A DNA stretch of 64,000 nt from Pseudomonas chlororaphis subsp. piscium (lineage in GTDB: Bacteria > Pseudomonadota > Gammaproteobacteria > Pseudomonadales > Pseudomonadaceae). The position numbers and the translations under genes are program-made. This document shows positions 1-7,047 of this stretch, piece by piece. Below the pieces are notes generated by a model that searched no databases, was not told the DNA's origin, and saw only the letters and a program-made list of their open reading frames with translations. Location of the stretch: positions 3,410,001 through 3,474,000 of the forward strand of contig NZ_CP027707.1 of NCBI RefSeq assembly GCF_003850345.1. Reading direction: 5' to 3'. Positions within the stretch are counted from its first letter, which is position 1. Each line of letters opens with the position of its first letter.

Positions 1-203
1 TCTACCTGCCGGTGGACAAGAAAGTGGTCAAGGACGCGACCCTGCGCCTGAACGTCGACAACCTGTTCGACAAGAAGTACCTGGACGGCGTGTACACCAC
101 CAAGACCAACGCCGCGACCTACGGCGGTTTTCGTGACGGCGACCCGGCCTACATCGTGGGCCTGGAACGCACCGTGACCGTCTCCCTGGAAGCGAATTTC
201 TGA
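1..203 (+). CDS. TonB-dependent receptor, C-terminal end (5' partial)
   Basis: Only the last ~67 codons are in the window; the reading frame is open from base 3. The visible part has the alternating beta-strand pattern of an outer-membrane barrel, with the 'LNVDNLFDKKYLDG' segment typical of the last strands of TonB-dependent receptors, and it ends in a terminal phenylalanine (VSLEANF), the usual BAM recognition signal. It would import a scarce ligand such as a siderophore across the outer membrane; the ligand cannot be told from this piece. An ExbB-like gene follows after 39 bases, which fits energised uptake. Confidence 0.9.
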   Translation, partial: YLPVDKKVVKDATLRLNVDNLFDKKYLDGVYTTKTNAATYGGFRDGDPAYIVGLERTVTVSLEANF

Positions 204-242
204 TCGTCATCCGCTATTTATCGAAGAATGAGGTAAAGCATC

Positions 243-890
243 ATGGACATGAACCTGCTTCACGACATCACCTTCTATGTGATGTATGCCGCGGTGGCCA
301 TCGCGATCTTCATCGCCATCGAGCGCGGTCTCTACTTCGCCTATGTACGGCGCCAGGCCAGGTCGTTGATGGAGGCCCTGGGCAGTCACGTGCACAGCGA
401 GCGGGATCTGCCGCAAGACGCCACCCGCCGCGACAGCCTGCCCTTGAGCATGGTCCTGCCGGTCCTGGCGCAAAAGGCTGCCCACGGCTCGCGCAAGGAC
501 CTGGACGATGTGATCGAGAGCCAATACCTGTCGACCCGCGCCCCGCTGGCCCGCAGCCTGTGGATCATTGAAACCATCACCACCGCCGCCCCTTTGCTAG
601 GCTTGCTGGGGACCATCCTGGGGATCATCGATACCTTCAAGGCCCTGGCCAGTGCCGGTGTGTCCGACCCGGGCCAGATTTCCGGCGGTATCGGCACGGC
701 GTTGTTCGCCACCGGGCTGGGGATCGCCATCGCCCTGTTCTGCGTGGTGTTCCATAACTTTTTCCAGGACAGCCTGGAGCGCATCAACGATCAACTGAAG
801 ATGCTGCTGATCCGCGCGGCCACCGGCGCCCGGGTGCAGGATGAGGTGCCACACCGGGCACCGACCCCGTTGCACAGCCGTACCGCGTGA
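243..890 (+). CDS. MotA/TolQ/ExbB-family proton channel protein
   Basis: 215 residues. Three hydrophobic segments are visible at about 9-32, 105-128 and 145-172, matching the ExbB/TolQ layout of one N-terminal helix, a cytoplasmic domain, then two helices. The second helix carries the conserved run APLLGLLGTILGIIDTF, and the third starts with the GGIGTALFATGLGIAIA motif of the family. It would form the inner-membrane proton-driven motor that energises TonB. A GAGG ribosome site lies upstream of the ATG. It follows a TonB receptor, but no ExbD or TonB gene follows; a terminator and an unrelated gene come next, so its ExbD partner must be elsewhere or on the other side of the receptor. Confidence 0.9.
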   Translation: MDMNLLHDITFYVMYAAVAIAIFIAIERGLYFAYVRRQARSLMEALGSHVHSERDLPQDATRRDSLPLSMVLPVLAQKAAHGSRKDLDDVIESQYLSTRAPLARSLWIIETITTAAPLLGLLGTILGIIDTFKALASAGVSDPGQISGGIGTALFATGLGIAIALFCVVFHNFFQDSLERINDQLKMLLIRAATGARVQDEVPHRAPTPLHSRTA

Positions 891-897
891 CTCCCGG

Positions 898-928
898 GGC
901 GGGCGCAGGGGGCGCCCGCCTTTCTTTT
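898..928 (+). terminator. Intrinsic terminator after the exbB-like gene
   Basis: A perfect 9-bp GC stem (GGCGGGCGC at 898-906 pairing with 912-920) closes a 5-base loop and is followed by TTTCTTTT at 921-928. It sits 8 bases after the exbB-like stop and only 15 bases before the next start codon, so it also controls how much transcript reaches the phospholipase D-like gene. Confidence 0.85.
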
Positions 929-942
929 ATATGAGGACGCCT

Positions 943-2181
943 ATGTCCGTATGCATGAAGTTTCCACGAGCGCTGCTCAGCGTTCGGATCGCCGGCCTGG
1001 CTGGCTTGCTCATCAGTCCGCTGGTCCAGGCGGACTTTGCCATTGCGGGGTTTGAGCTGGTGCATACGGTGCCGGTGGACACCGCGCTTGGCACGGCGGA
1101 TTTGCGGCAACCCGGCCCCGTGTGGATCGAGCTGTTCGATGGCGCGAAAAGCCAGATCGATATCGGCCAGTTTTATGCGGCGGACCATCCCGGGTCGGTG
1201 CTGGGCAAGGTGATCGAACACCTTGAGGCGGCCGGCAAACGTGGCGTGAAGATCCGCTTCCTGCTCGAGGAAAAGGGCCTGAAGCTGTCGGAGCCCGCCA
1301 CCCTGGAGCGCTTGCGGGCGATTCCCAACCTGAGCTTCCGGGTGCTGCCCTATGCCCGGGTGAGCGGCGGGATCATCCATGCCAAGTACATGGTGGTGGA
1401 CGGTAAACAGGCGTTCGTCGGCAGCCAGAACTTCGACTGGCGCTCGCTGGAGCACATCCACGAAACCGGGTTGCGCATCAGCGATGAAGCCACCGTGGCC
1501 CAGGTGCAGGCGATCTTCGAACAGGACTGGCAGGCCCAGGCGGCCTTGGCGGCAAACCAGCCGGTGCCCCTGCCCGCCGCCGGCCAGCAGCCGCTACGCA
1601 GCGGCAATTACCTGGTGGCCAGCCCGCAACGCTACAACCCGCCCGGCGTGGGCGATTCGCAACTGGAGTTGCCGCGCTTACTGGCCGAAGCGAAGAACGA
1701 AGTGCGGGTGCAGCTGCTGGACTATGCACCGCTGTCCTACGGACCTGACCGGACCCGGCCCTATTACGCGGTGATCGACAATGCCGTGCGGGCCGCCGCG
1801 GCGCGGGGTGTGTCGATCAAGTTGCTGGTGTCCAACTGGAACACCGACAAACTGGAACTGCCCTACCTGAAAAGCCTGGCGGTGCTGCCCAATGTCCAGG
1901 TCAGGATCGTCACCCTGCCCCAGGCGTCCCAAGGGTTCATTCCCTATGCGCGGGTGATTCACAGCAAGACCATGGACATCGATGGGCAGGTGGCCTGGGT
2001 CGGCACCAGCAACTGGCTCGGCGGCTACCTGGACAATTCGCGCAACCTGGAAGTGGTGATGCACGACAGCGCGATGGCCAGGCGCATCGGTGAACTGCAC
2101 GAGCAATTGTGGGACGGGCCTTATGCAAAGCCACTTGAGCTGATGGCTGAGTATCCGGATCCCCATCCGGGCACGCCGTGA
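943..2181 (+). CDS. Exported phospholipase D-like protein (two HKD motifs)
   Basis: 412 residues from the ATG at 943, chosen because GAGG at 933 is well spaced and because the protein then starts with a clean signal peptide (hydrophobic core to about residue 30, cleavage near VQA-DF). Two HxKxxxxD motifs are visible: His146/Lys148/Asp153 (HAKYMVVD) and His340/Lys342/Asp347 (HSKTMDID), each followed by the G(S/T)xNW/D segment of PLD enzymes. The family hydrolyses or transfers phosphodiester bonds through a phospho-histidine. A periplasmic or secreted location is inferred. Substrate (phospholipid, cardiolipin, nucleic acid) is not decided by the sequence. Upstream in-frame codons back to 841 overlap the previous gene and are not favoured. 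Confidence 0.85.
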   Translation: MSVCMKFPRALLSVRIAGLAGLLISPLVQADFAIAGFELVHTVPVDTALGTADLRQPGPVWIELFDGAKSQIDIGQFYAADHPGSVLGKVIEHLEAAGKRGVKIRFLLEEKGLKLSEPATLERLRAIPNLSFRVLPYARVSGGIIHAKYMVVDGKQAFVGSQNFDWRSLEHIHETGLRISDEATVAQVQAIFEQDWQAQAALAANQPVPLPAAGQQPLRSGNYLVASPQRYNPPGVGDSQLELPRLLAEAKNEVRVQLLDYAPLSYGPDRTRPYYAVIDNAVRAAAARGVSIKLLVSNWNTDKLELPYLKSLAVLPNVQVRIVTLPQASQGFIPYARVIHSKTMDIDGQVAWVGTSNWLGGYLDNSRNLEVVMHDSAMARRIGELHEQLWDGPYAKPLELMAEYPDPHPGTP

Positions 2182-2185
2182 AGGC

Positions 2186-2219
2186 AAAAAAAGGCCGAGC
2201 CTCTCGACGGCTCGGCCTT
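2186..2219 (-). terminator. Terminator between convergent genes
   Basis: An 11-bp stem, AAGGCCGAGCC at 2191-2201 pairing with 2209-2219, has a run of seven A at 2186-2192. Read on the minus strand this is a hairpin followed by a U-tract, so it is the terminator of the GMC oxidoreductase gene. The hairpin may also slow transcription coming from the phospholipase D-like gene. Confidence 0.85.
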
Positions 2220-2230
2220 CTGCCCATGGT

Positions 2231-4186
2231 TCAGCGTTTTGACGCAACCATCGCCTCCACCGTGGTCGCTCTGTCCGCACCGGCCGTAGCCTGCCCTGCC
2301 CCTCGCACCACCTGCGCCCGTACTGCAACGGCATCCTGCAGGATCACCTGCGCCGCCTTCTCCGCCGCGACATAGATCGAGGTGACGATGAAGAAGCCGG
2401 GGATTTTCGGGAAGATCGACGCGTCCACCACCCGCAGGTTGCCCACGCCGCGCACGCGGAAAGCGCTGTCGAGTACGGCCATCGGGTCGTCGTCGGCGCC
2501 GATCGGGCAGGTGCAGGAGGCGTGGTGGCCCCAGGCCTGGTTCATGACGAAGGTCTTGAGCTGTTCGTCGGTCTGCACTTCATCGCCGGGCAGTTCTTCG
2601 CTGGCGATCAGCCCGGCGTCTTTCAGCGGCTGGGCCAGGTTGCGCACGAACTTGATGCCCTCCACCACCGACTGCAGGTCTTCGCCCTGGGTGTCGCTGC
2701 CCTCCTCGAAGTAATGGAAATTGATCAGCGGGGTGTCGGCCGGGTCTTTGGAGCGCAGGGTGACGTAGCCGGCGTTGTTGTTGGTATGGGCCTTGAGTAT
2801 TGCCCAGGTCAGGTAGTTCAGGTGCTCGACGATCAGCTTCGAGTAGCCGGGGAAATAACCGCGAAACAGCGCCAGCAGGGAGAAGCAGAACAGGTCCGGC
2901 AGCGGCCGTTGCTTCAGGGATTTCTTGATGATCGCCAGGACCGCGCCGTTGGTGCTGTAGACCCCGACCTTGCCCTTGGCCCATTCCTCGTACTGCGGAT
3001 CGCCCTTGGCGTAGCGCGCGCCCTTGAGCACTTCCCAATTCTCGAAGTTCATCCGGTTGACCACCCCGACCTCGTAGCGGTCCTGCAGGTTGCGCCCCAC
3101 GCCCGGCAACTCGACCCGCACCTGGATATCCATGGCCTCCAGGGTTTCGCGCGGTCCTATCCCTGAGAGCATCAGCAACTGCGGGGTGTTGAAGGCGCCG
3201 CCGGCGAGTATCACTTCACGGCTGGCGTGCACCTGGCGCAGTTCGCCGGAGGCATTGCGCGGCAAGGTGCAGGCCCGGTACAGGCGCGCGCCCTTGATGT
3301 ACTCCACGCCATAGGCGCGCTGCTGGTCATCGAGCAACACCCGGGTCACCAGTGCATCCAGCTCGATGTGCAGGTTGTCCGGGTGGCGCTTTTGCACATC
3401 CAGCAGGCGTTCGCGGGTGCCGTTGCGATGGTGTTGCCGGGTGGCCAGTGGCGGATAGCGCAGGCCGATGGCTTCCTCGCGCACCAGCCGCCAGTCGTTG
3501 GGGTCGCCCACGCCCTGCAACTGCCAGCCGATGCGCTTGAGGGTTTCGCCCAGGGTCTTGAACGCCTGCTCGGCGGCGTCGACGATCGAACGCACCAGCG
3601 ACTGGTCGTCGAACGCCGCCTCCGGAATCGCCTTCTCCACGTGCAGCCAGCCCTTGAAGCCATGCCGCGACGGGTTGATGCCGAACCAGGAGAGAAACCG
3701 CTGGAACGGCCGGTGATGGCAGTTCTCCAGGTTCTGGAAGTGCTCGCGCATGGCACTGGCTTTCCACGACGGGTCGCCGGTGATCTGCGCGATATGGTCC
3801 CAGTCCTGGTTGTGCGGGTAGACGGTGATCATCGCGTTGTGCGCGGTGCAGCCGCCCAGGCAACTGGCCCGCGGGTACAGCACCCCGTCGACGTTCTCGC
3901 CCTGGAAGGTCCGGGTGAACTTGGGGTCCTGCAGCTGGCGGGCGTCGTTGCTGTAGTGGCGCACGAAGAAGTCCCAGCGCATGGCATCGTTCTCGGTGGA
4001 GCGCGGGTGGAACGCCGGCACCTGGTACTCCTCCGGCAGCCGCGGGGCATTGCCCGTGGCCACCGGATCGCTGCCCGACTCCAGCACCAGCACCTTGCGC
4101 CCCTGTTCGGCCAGGCGGGCGGCGACAGTGCCGCCCCCTGCCCCGGACCCGACCACGATGTACTCGTAATCCATTTCGTTGTTCAT
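2231..4186 (-). CDS. GMC-family FAD oxidoreductase
   Basis: 651 residues. The N-terminus has the dinucleotide-binding motif YIVVGSGAGGGTVAARLAE with the acidic end LVLESG, and 'RASCLGGCTAHNAMI' corresponds to the second GMC signature. The C-terminal active-site region has GHHASCTCPIGADDD, giving the catalytic His, and VDASIFPKIPG. Family members oxidise alcohols, sterols or sugars and pass electrons to oxygen or a carrier. Where most relatives have the second His or Asn after this Gly, the sequence reads GFFIVTSIY, so the usual second catalytic side chain appears to be missing. There is no Sec or Tat signal. The downstream partner in the minus direction is none; the haem lipoprotein gene lies 10 bases upstream and is probably co-transcribed and its electron acceptor (inference). 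Confidence 0.88.
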   Translation of the reverse strand: MNNEMDYEYIVVGSGAGGGTVAARLAEQGRKVLVLESGSDPVATGNAPRLPEEYQVPAFHPRSTENDAMRWDFFVRHYSNDARQLQDPKFTRTFQGENVDGVLYPRASCLGGCTAHNAMITVYPHNQDWDHIAQITGDPSWKASAMREHFQNLENCHHRPFQRFLSWFGINPSRHGFKGWLHVEKAIPEAAFDDQSLVRSIVDAAEQAFKTLGETLKRIGWQLQGVGDPNDWRLVREEAIGLRYPPLATRQHHRNGTRERLLDVQKRHPDNLHIELDALVTRVLLDDQQRAYGVEYIKGARLYRACTLPRNASGELRQVHASREVILAGGAFNTPQLLMLSGIGPRETLEAMDIQVRVELPGVGRNLQDRYEVGVVNRMNFENWEVLKGARYAKGDPQYEEWAKGKVGVYSTNGAVLAIIKKSLKQRPLPDLFCFSLLALFRGYFPGYSKLIVEHLNYLTWAILKAHTNNNAGYVTLRSKDPADTPLINFHYFEEGSDTQGEDLQSVVEGIKFVRNLAQPLKDAGLIASEELPGDEVQTDEQLKTFVMNQAWGHHASCTCPIGADDDPMAVLDSAFRVRGVGNLRVVDASIFPKIPGFFIVTSIYVAAEKAAQVILQDAVAVRAQVVRGAGQATAGADRATTVEAMVASKR

Positions 4187-4196
4187 CGCTGGCCAC

Positions 4197-6704
4197 CTAG
4201 AAAGTTTTCAGCAGGGCGATCAATGCCCGTTTATCCGCGTCACTCAGGCCCGGCTCCTCCTTGAGGTAGCTGGTGCCGAAGTAATGCCCCTTGTCCACCA
4301 CGAAGTCCGGGCACTTGCTCACCTGCAGCAGCGGCTTGACCAGGCCGGCGAAGACCTTGCGGGCTTCCTCGTCGGAGGCGCCAGGCGGCAGTTGCTTGAG
4401 GTCGTGCTTGATCTTCAGCAGCAGCTCCAGCACCTGGTCGCGTTTCTCCAGGTCGATGTTGGACAGCAGGTTCACCGGCGTGCCTTGCGGGATCGGCCCG
4501 AGCTGGATGCCGTCCTCGCCGAACAGCCACGGCAGCAAGCGGCTGAGCAGGCCTTCGAGGTTTTGCAGGAAGGTTGGCAGATAACCGCTGCTGACCCGCA
4601 GGTAGCTGGTTTCACTGGTGACGTCGATGGTGCCCATGTGGGTCTTGCCGGAGCGGGTCATGACCTGGAAGTCGCCTGTGCGGTTTTCCGGCCACAGCAG
4701 CATCTCGATCGCGCTGTCGAAGGACGCCATGCGGTCCTCCACCCCACCTTTCCAGTGGAATTGACCCAGGCGGTTGTTCAGCAGCAACGGCGCGGTGGAC
4801 CACACACTGACCAGCGAGGCTGGCCGCGTATAACCGCGTCCGCCGGCCGGCATCGCGTATTCCGAGGGTTCGCCGGTGTAGGGGTTCTGCACCAGCACCG
4901 GGCCTACCGCCGGCAACTTCTTGTACGACTCCGAGGAGAAGTTGTCCCAGATATTGCCGCCCAGGGCGTTGGTCGCCAACGGGCTGCAGGCGTTGGTTTC
5001 CGTCAGGGTCACCGGCACCCGCAGTTCGGTGGAGAGGAAGTTGTCGGTGAGGAACTTCTCGTCCTTGACGATGGCCCGCATCGCGGTCTTGAACTCCGGC
5101 GTCTTGCTCCAGGTCCAGTAGTTGTTCCAGCACTTGAGGTAACCGTCGTTCACGCAGCCATGGTCGGGAAAGAAGCTCCAGGCTTTTTCCGGCAGTTTGC
5201 TGGAATGGCAACGGGCACAGGTGTCGGCGAACACTTCCTTGCCGCGCTCGAGCACCGTCTTCGGCTCGCTCAGGTGCGCCGCGCCGCCGGGGGCGTTCTT
5301 CAGGTAGTCCGGGGTCGCCGAGGCCAGGAAGAACAATGCCAGGTCCGGGGTCTGCGCCTCGTTGGCGTTCCAGTAGGAGGAGTTCTTGCGCGCCACGTCG
5401 ATGCGGAACGGGGTGATCGGCTTGCCACCGATCAGCGGCCGGAAGTGGGTGGTCCACTCCTCGCTGTACAGGCCGATATTGATGAACACCCGGTTCAATG
5501 CCCCGAGCGCGCCCACCGAGTCGGCGCCGTCCTTGAGCACCCGCGGGGTGAACACGGTGTCAGGCTTTTTGTAGAACTGCGCCAGCGGGCTGTCCGGCGG
5601 CACGCCGGGCACCTCGTTGAACTGGCGGTTGTTCAGGCCGCCACCGGCGAGTTTTTCCTTGCCCAGGTTGGAGGCCAGCTCGATACGCGCCTTGAGGTTG
5701 TAGACCGCGTTCATGGTGCGTGGGTTGTTGATGTAGTCGGTGGAGACGAACGAGGTGTCCAGCGCCCCCGGTTTCGAGGTGTGGAACAGCTGGTACGGGA
5801 AGCTGCTCGGGTCCTGGTTCCACATGAAGATCCGGTCGACCCAGAAGTACTGTGCACCGGGGTTGGAGTTGAGGTTGGACCAGGCCGGATGTTCAGGGTT
5901 GGCCGGCGGGTTGGTCGGGTTCGGCCCGACATGGCAGAAGCCGCAGGACATGCCGACCCGGTAAGGTTTCACCAGCTTGCTGTCGTTGTAATAGGTGGGG
6001 TCTTCGTAATAGCGCTTGGCGTCCCACTTCTTCTGTGCATGCTCGTCGAAGTCCGGGTTGGGGAACAGCCGCAGGCCGACGATCCCGGTGCCGTAGCCGT
6101 AATAGGAACCCACCGGCAGGTTCTTGCCGCGGGCGCCGATCTTCACGCCGGGGTACTTGGCTTCGTTCTCGAAGGGGTCGGCGGTACAGGACGGGTCGCG
6201 CTTGTCCAGCCACAGGCCGTAGCGATCGTCGCGCGGCCCCTCGCCCTTGACGTAGCAGGGTTCGTTGACCACCCCCAGCACTTGCCAGCGTTTATCGCGG
6301 TTGTATTTCAGGCTCGGGTGGTTGGAGATGGTCTTGAGCAGGTCGAGGTTGCCGACGCTGTCGCGCGAGAGTTTGTCCCACAGCGCGTCGTTGCCGGCGG
6401 TCCAGACCACCCAGTTGTTGCGCCCGCGGGCGAAGGCCTGGAGCGCCTGCTGTTCGGTAATGCCGGGGATGAAGGGCGACAGTCGTTCGACCAGCAGCTG
6501 CGGTTGCTTGGACACGCCGTAGTCCATGTCGGCGTAGTAGTCCTCGTCGGCGCCTCTGAGGCTGTTGGCATCGCGGCCGACGCACTTGGCCTCGTCGAGT
6601 CGCTCGCCGGGTTTGTCGCCGCAGGGTTTTTTCGTGTCGCTGCTACAGCCCTGTAACAGCACCAAAGGAAGGAAAATGCTCAACATCAGCTTCACGGGTG
6701 TCAT
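4197..6704 (-). CDS. Two-haem c-type cytochrome lipoprotein
   Basis: 835 residues from the ATG at 6704, preceded by GGAG; longer in-frame starts lack a signal. The N-terminus is a lipoprotein signal with lipobox LLQGC (Cys20). Two haem c attachment motifs are visible: CGFCH at 254-258 and CARCH at 496-500. The rest is not a simple cytochrome fold; it is a large family of Pseudomonas c-type cytochromes found beside GMC oxidoreductases. The protein should be anchored to a membrane facing the periplasm, carrying electrons from a partner dehydrogenase toward the respiratory chain. It lies 10 bases upstream of the GMC gene on the same strand. Haem axial ligands beyond the CxxCH histidines cannot be assigned by eye. 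Confidence 0.85.
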   Translation of the reverse strand: MTPVKLMLSIFLPLVLLQGCSSDTKKPCGDKPGERLDEAKCVGRDANSLRGADEDYYADMDYGVSKQPQLLVERLSPFIPGITEQQALQAFARGRNNWVVWTAGNDALWDKLSRDSVGNLDLLKTISNHPSLKYNRDKRWQVLGVVNEPCYVKGEGPRDDRYGLWLDKRDPSCTADPFENEAKYPGVKIGARGKNLPVGSYYGYGTGIVGLRLFPNPDFDEHAQKKWDAKRYYEDPTYYNDSKLVKPYRVGMSCGFCHVGPNPTNPPANPEHPAWSNLNSNPGAQYFWVDRIFMWNQDPSSFPYQLFHTSKPGALDTSFVSTDYINNPRTMNAVYNLKARIELASNLGKEKLAGGGLNNRQFNEVPGVPPDSPLAQFYKKPDTVFTPRVLKDGADSVGALGALNRVFINIGLYSEEWTTHFRPLIGGKPITPFRIDVARKNSSYWNANEAQTPDLALFFLASATPDYLKNAPGGAAHLSEPKTVLERGKEVFADTCARCHSSKLPEKAWSFFPDHGCVNDGYLKCWNNYWTWSKTPEFKTAMRAIVKDEKFLTDNFLSTELRVPVTLTETNACSPLATNALGGNIWDNFSSESYKKLPAVGPVLVQNPYTGEPSEYAMPAGGRGYTRPASLVSVWSTAPLLLNNRLGQFHWKGGVEDRMASFDSAIEMLLWPENRTGDFQVMTRSGKTHMGTIDVTSETSYLRVSSGYLPTFLQNLEGLLSRLLPWLFGEDGIQLGPIPQGTPVNLLSNIDLEKRDQVLELLLKIKHDLKQLPPGASDEEARKVFAGLVKPLLQVSKCPDFVVDKGHYFGTSYLKEEPGLSDADKRALIALLKTF

Positions 6705-7047
6705 GCGCTGCTCCTTGCACGTGCTGCGGACCGGTCCCTCTGTCCTTGGGGACACCTGTGTCGCGACCGGTTCTTTTTCTGATGGCCGAACAACCGACTG
6801 CCTGCGCACCGGGCCGGTTAACCTCGGTACGCCAGTCGCCTTACAACGCCCTACAGCCGCCATACTAGGCCATGGCGAGCGGGTCAATACGTCCATTTGG
6901 CGATGAAAAGCCTGGGTTAATTTCGATTGGCTATCGGGCTTCAGGCTCACCGTTCCGGCTGTCGGAAACCCTGCTGGCAACCTGCTGTTTTCCTGCTTTA
7001 ACTTACTCGTGAGGGACGGATCCCCCTCCCTTTCGCGAGGGCTGCAC
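6705..7047. promoter_or_regulatory. Divergent intergenic region, cytochrome / patatin
   Basis: 343 bases between two divergently read genes, so it must hold both promoters. ACCGGT hexamers occur near 6729 and 6766 and flank a GC-rich stretch. I did not find a convincing -35/-10 pair or a small gene. GCGAGG at 7035-7040 is the ribosome site that decides the patatin start at 7048. Confidence 0.5.

Noticed and set aside
3227..6656. Long plus-strand open frames opposite the GMC oxidoreductase and cytochrome genes (345 and 825 codons)
   Set aside because: They are antisense to genes with clear motifs, have biased, low-complexity products rich in Val/Gly/Gln/His, and lack domains; typical of high-GC antisense frames.
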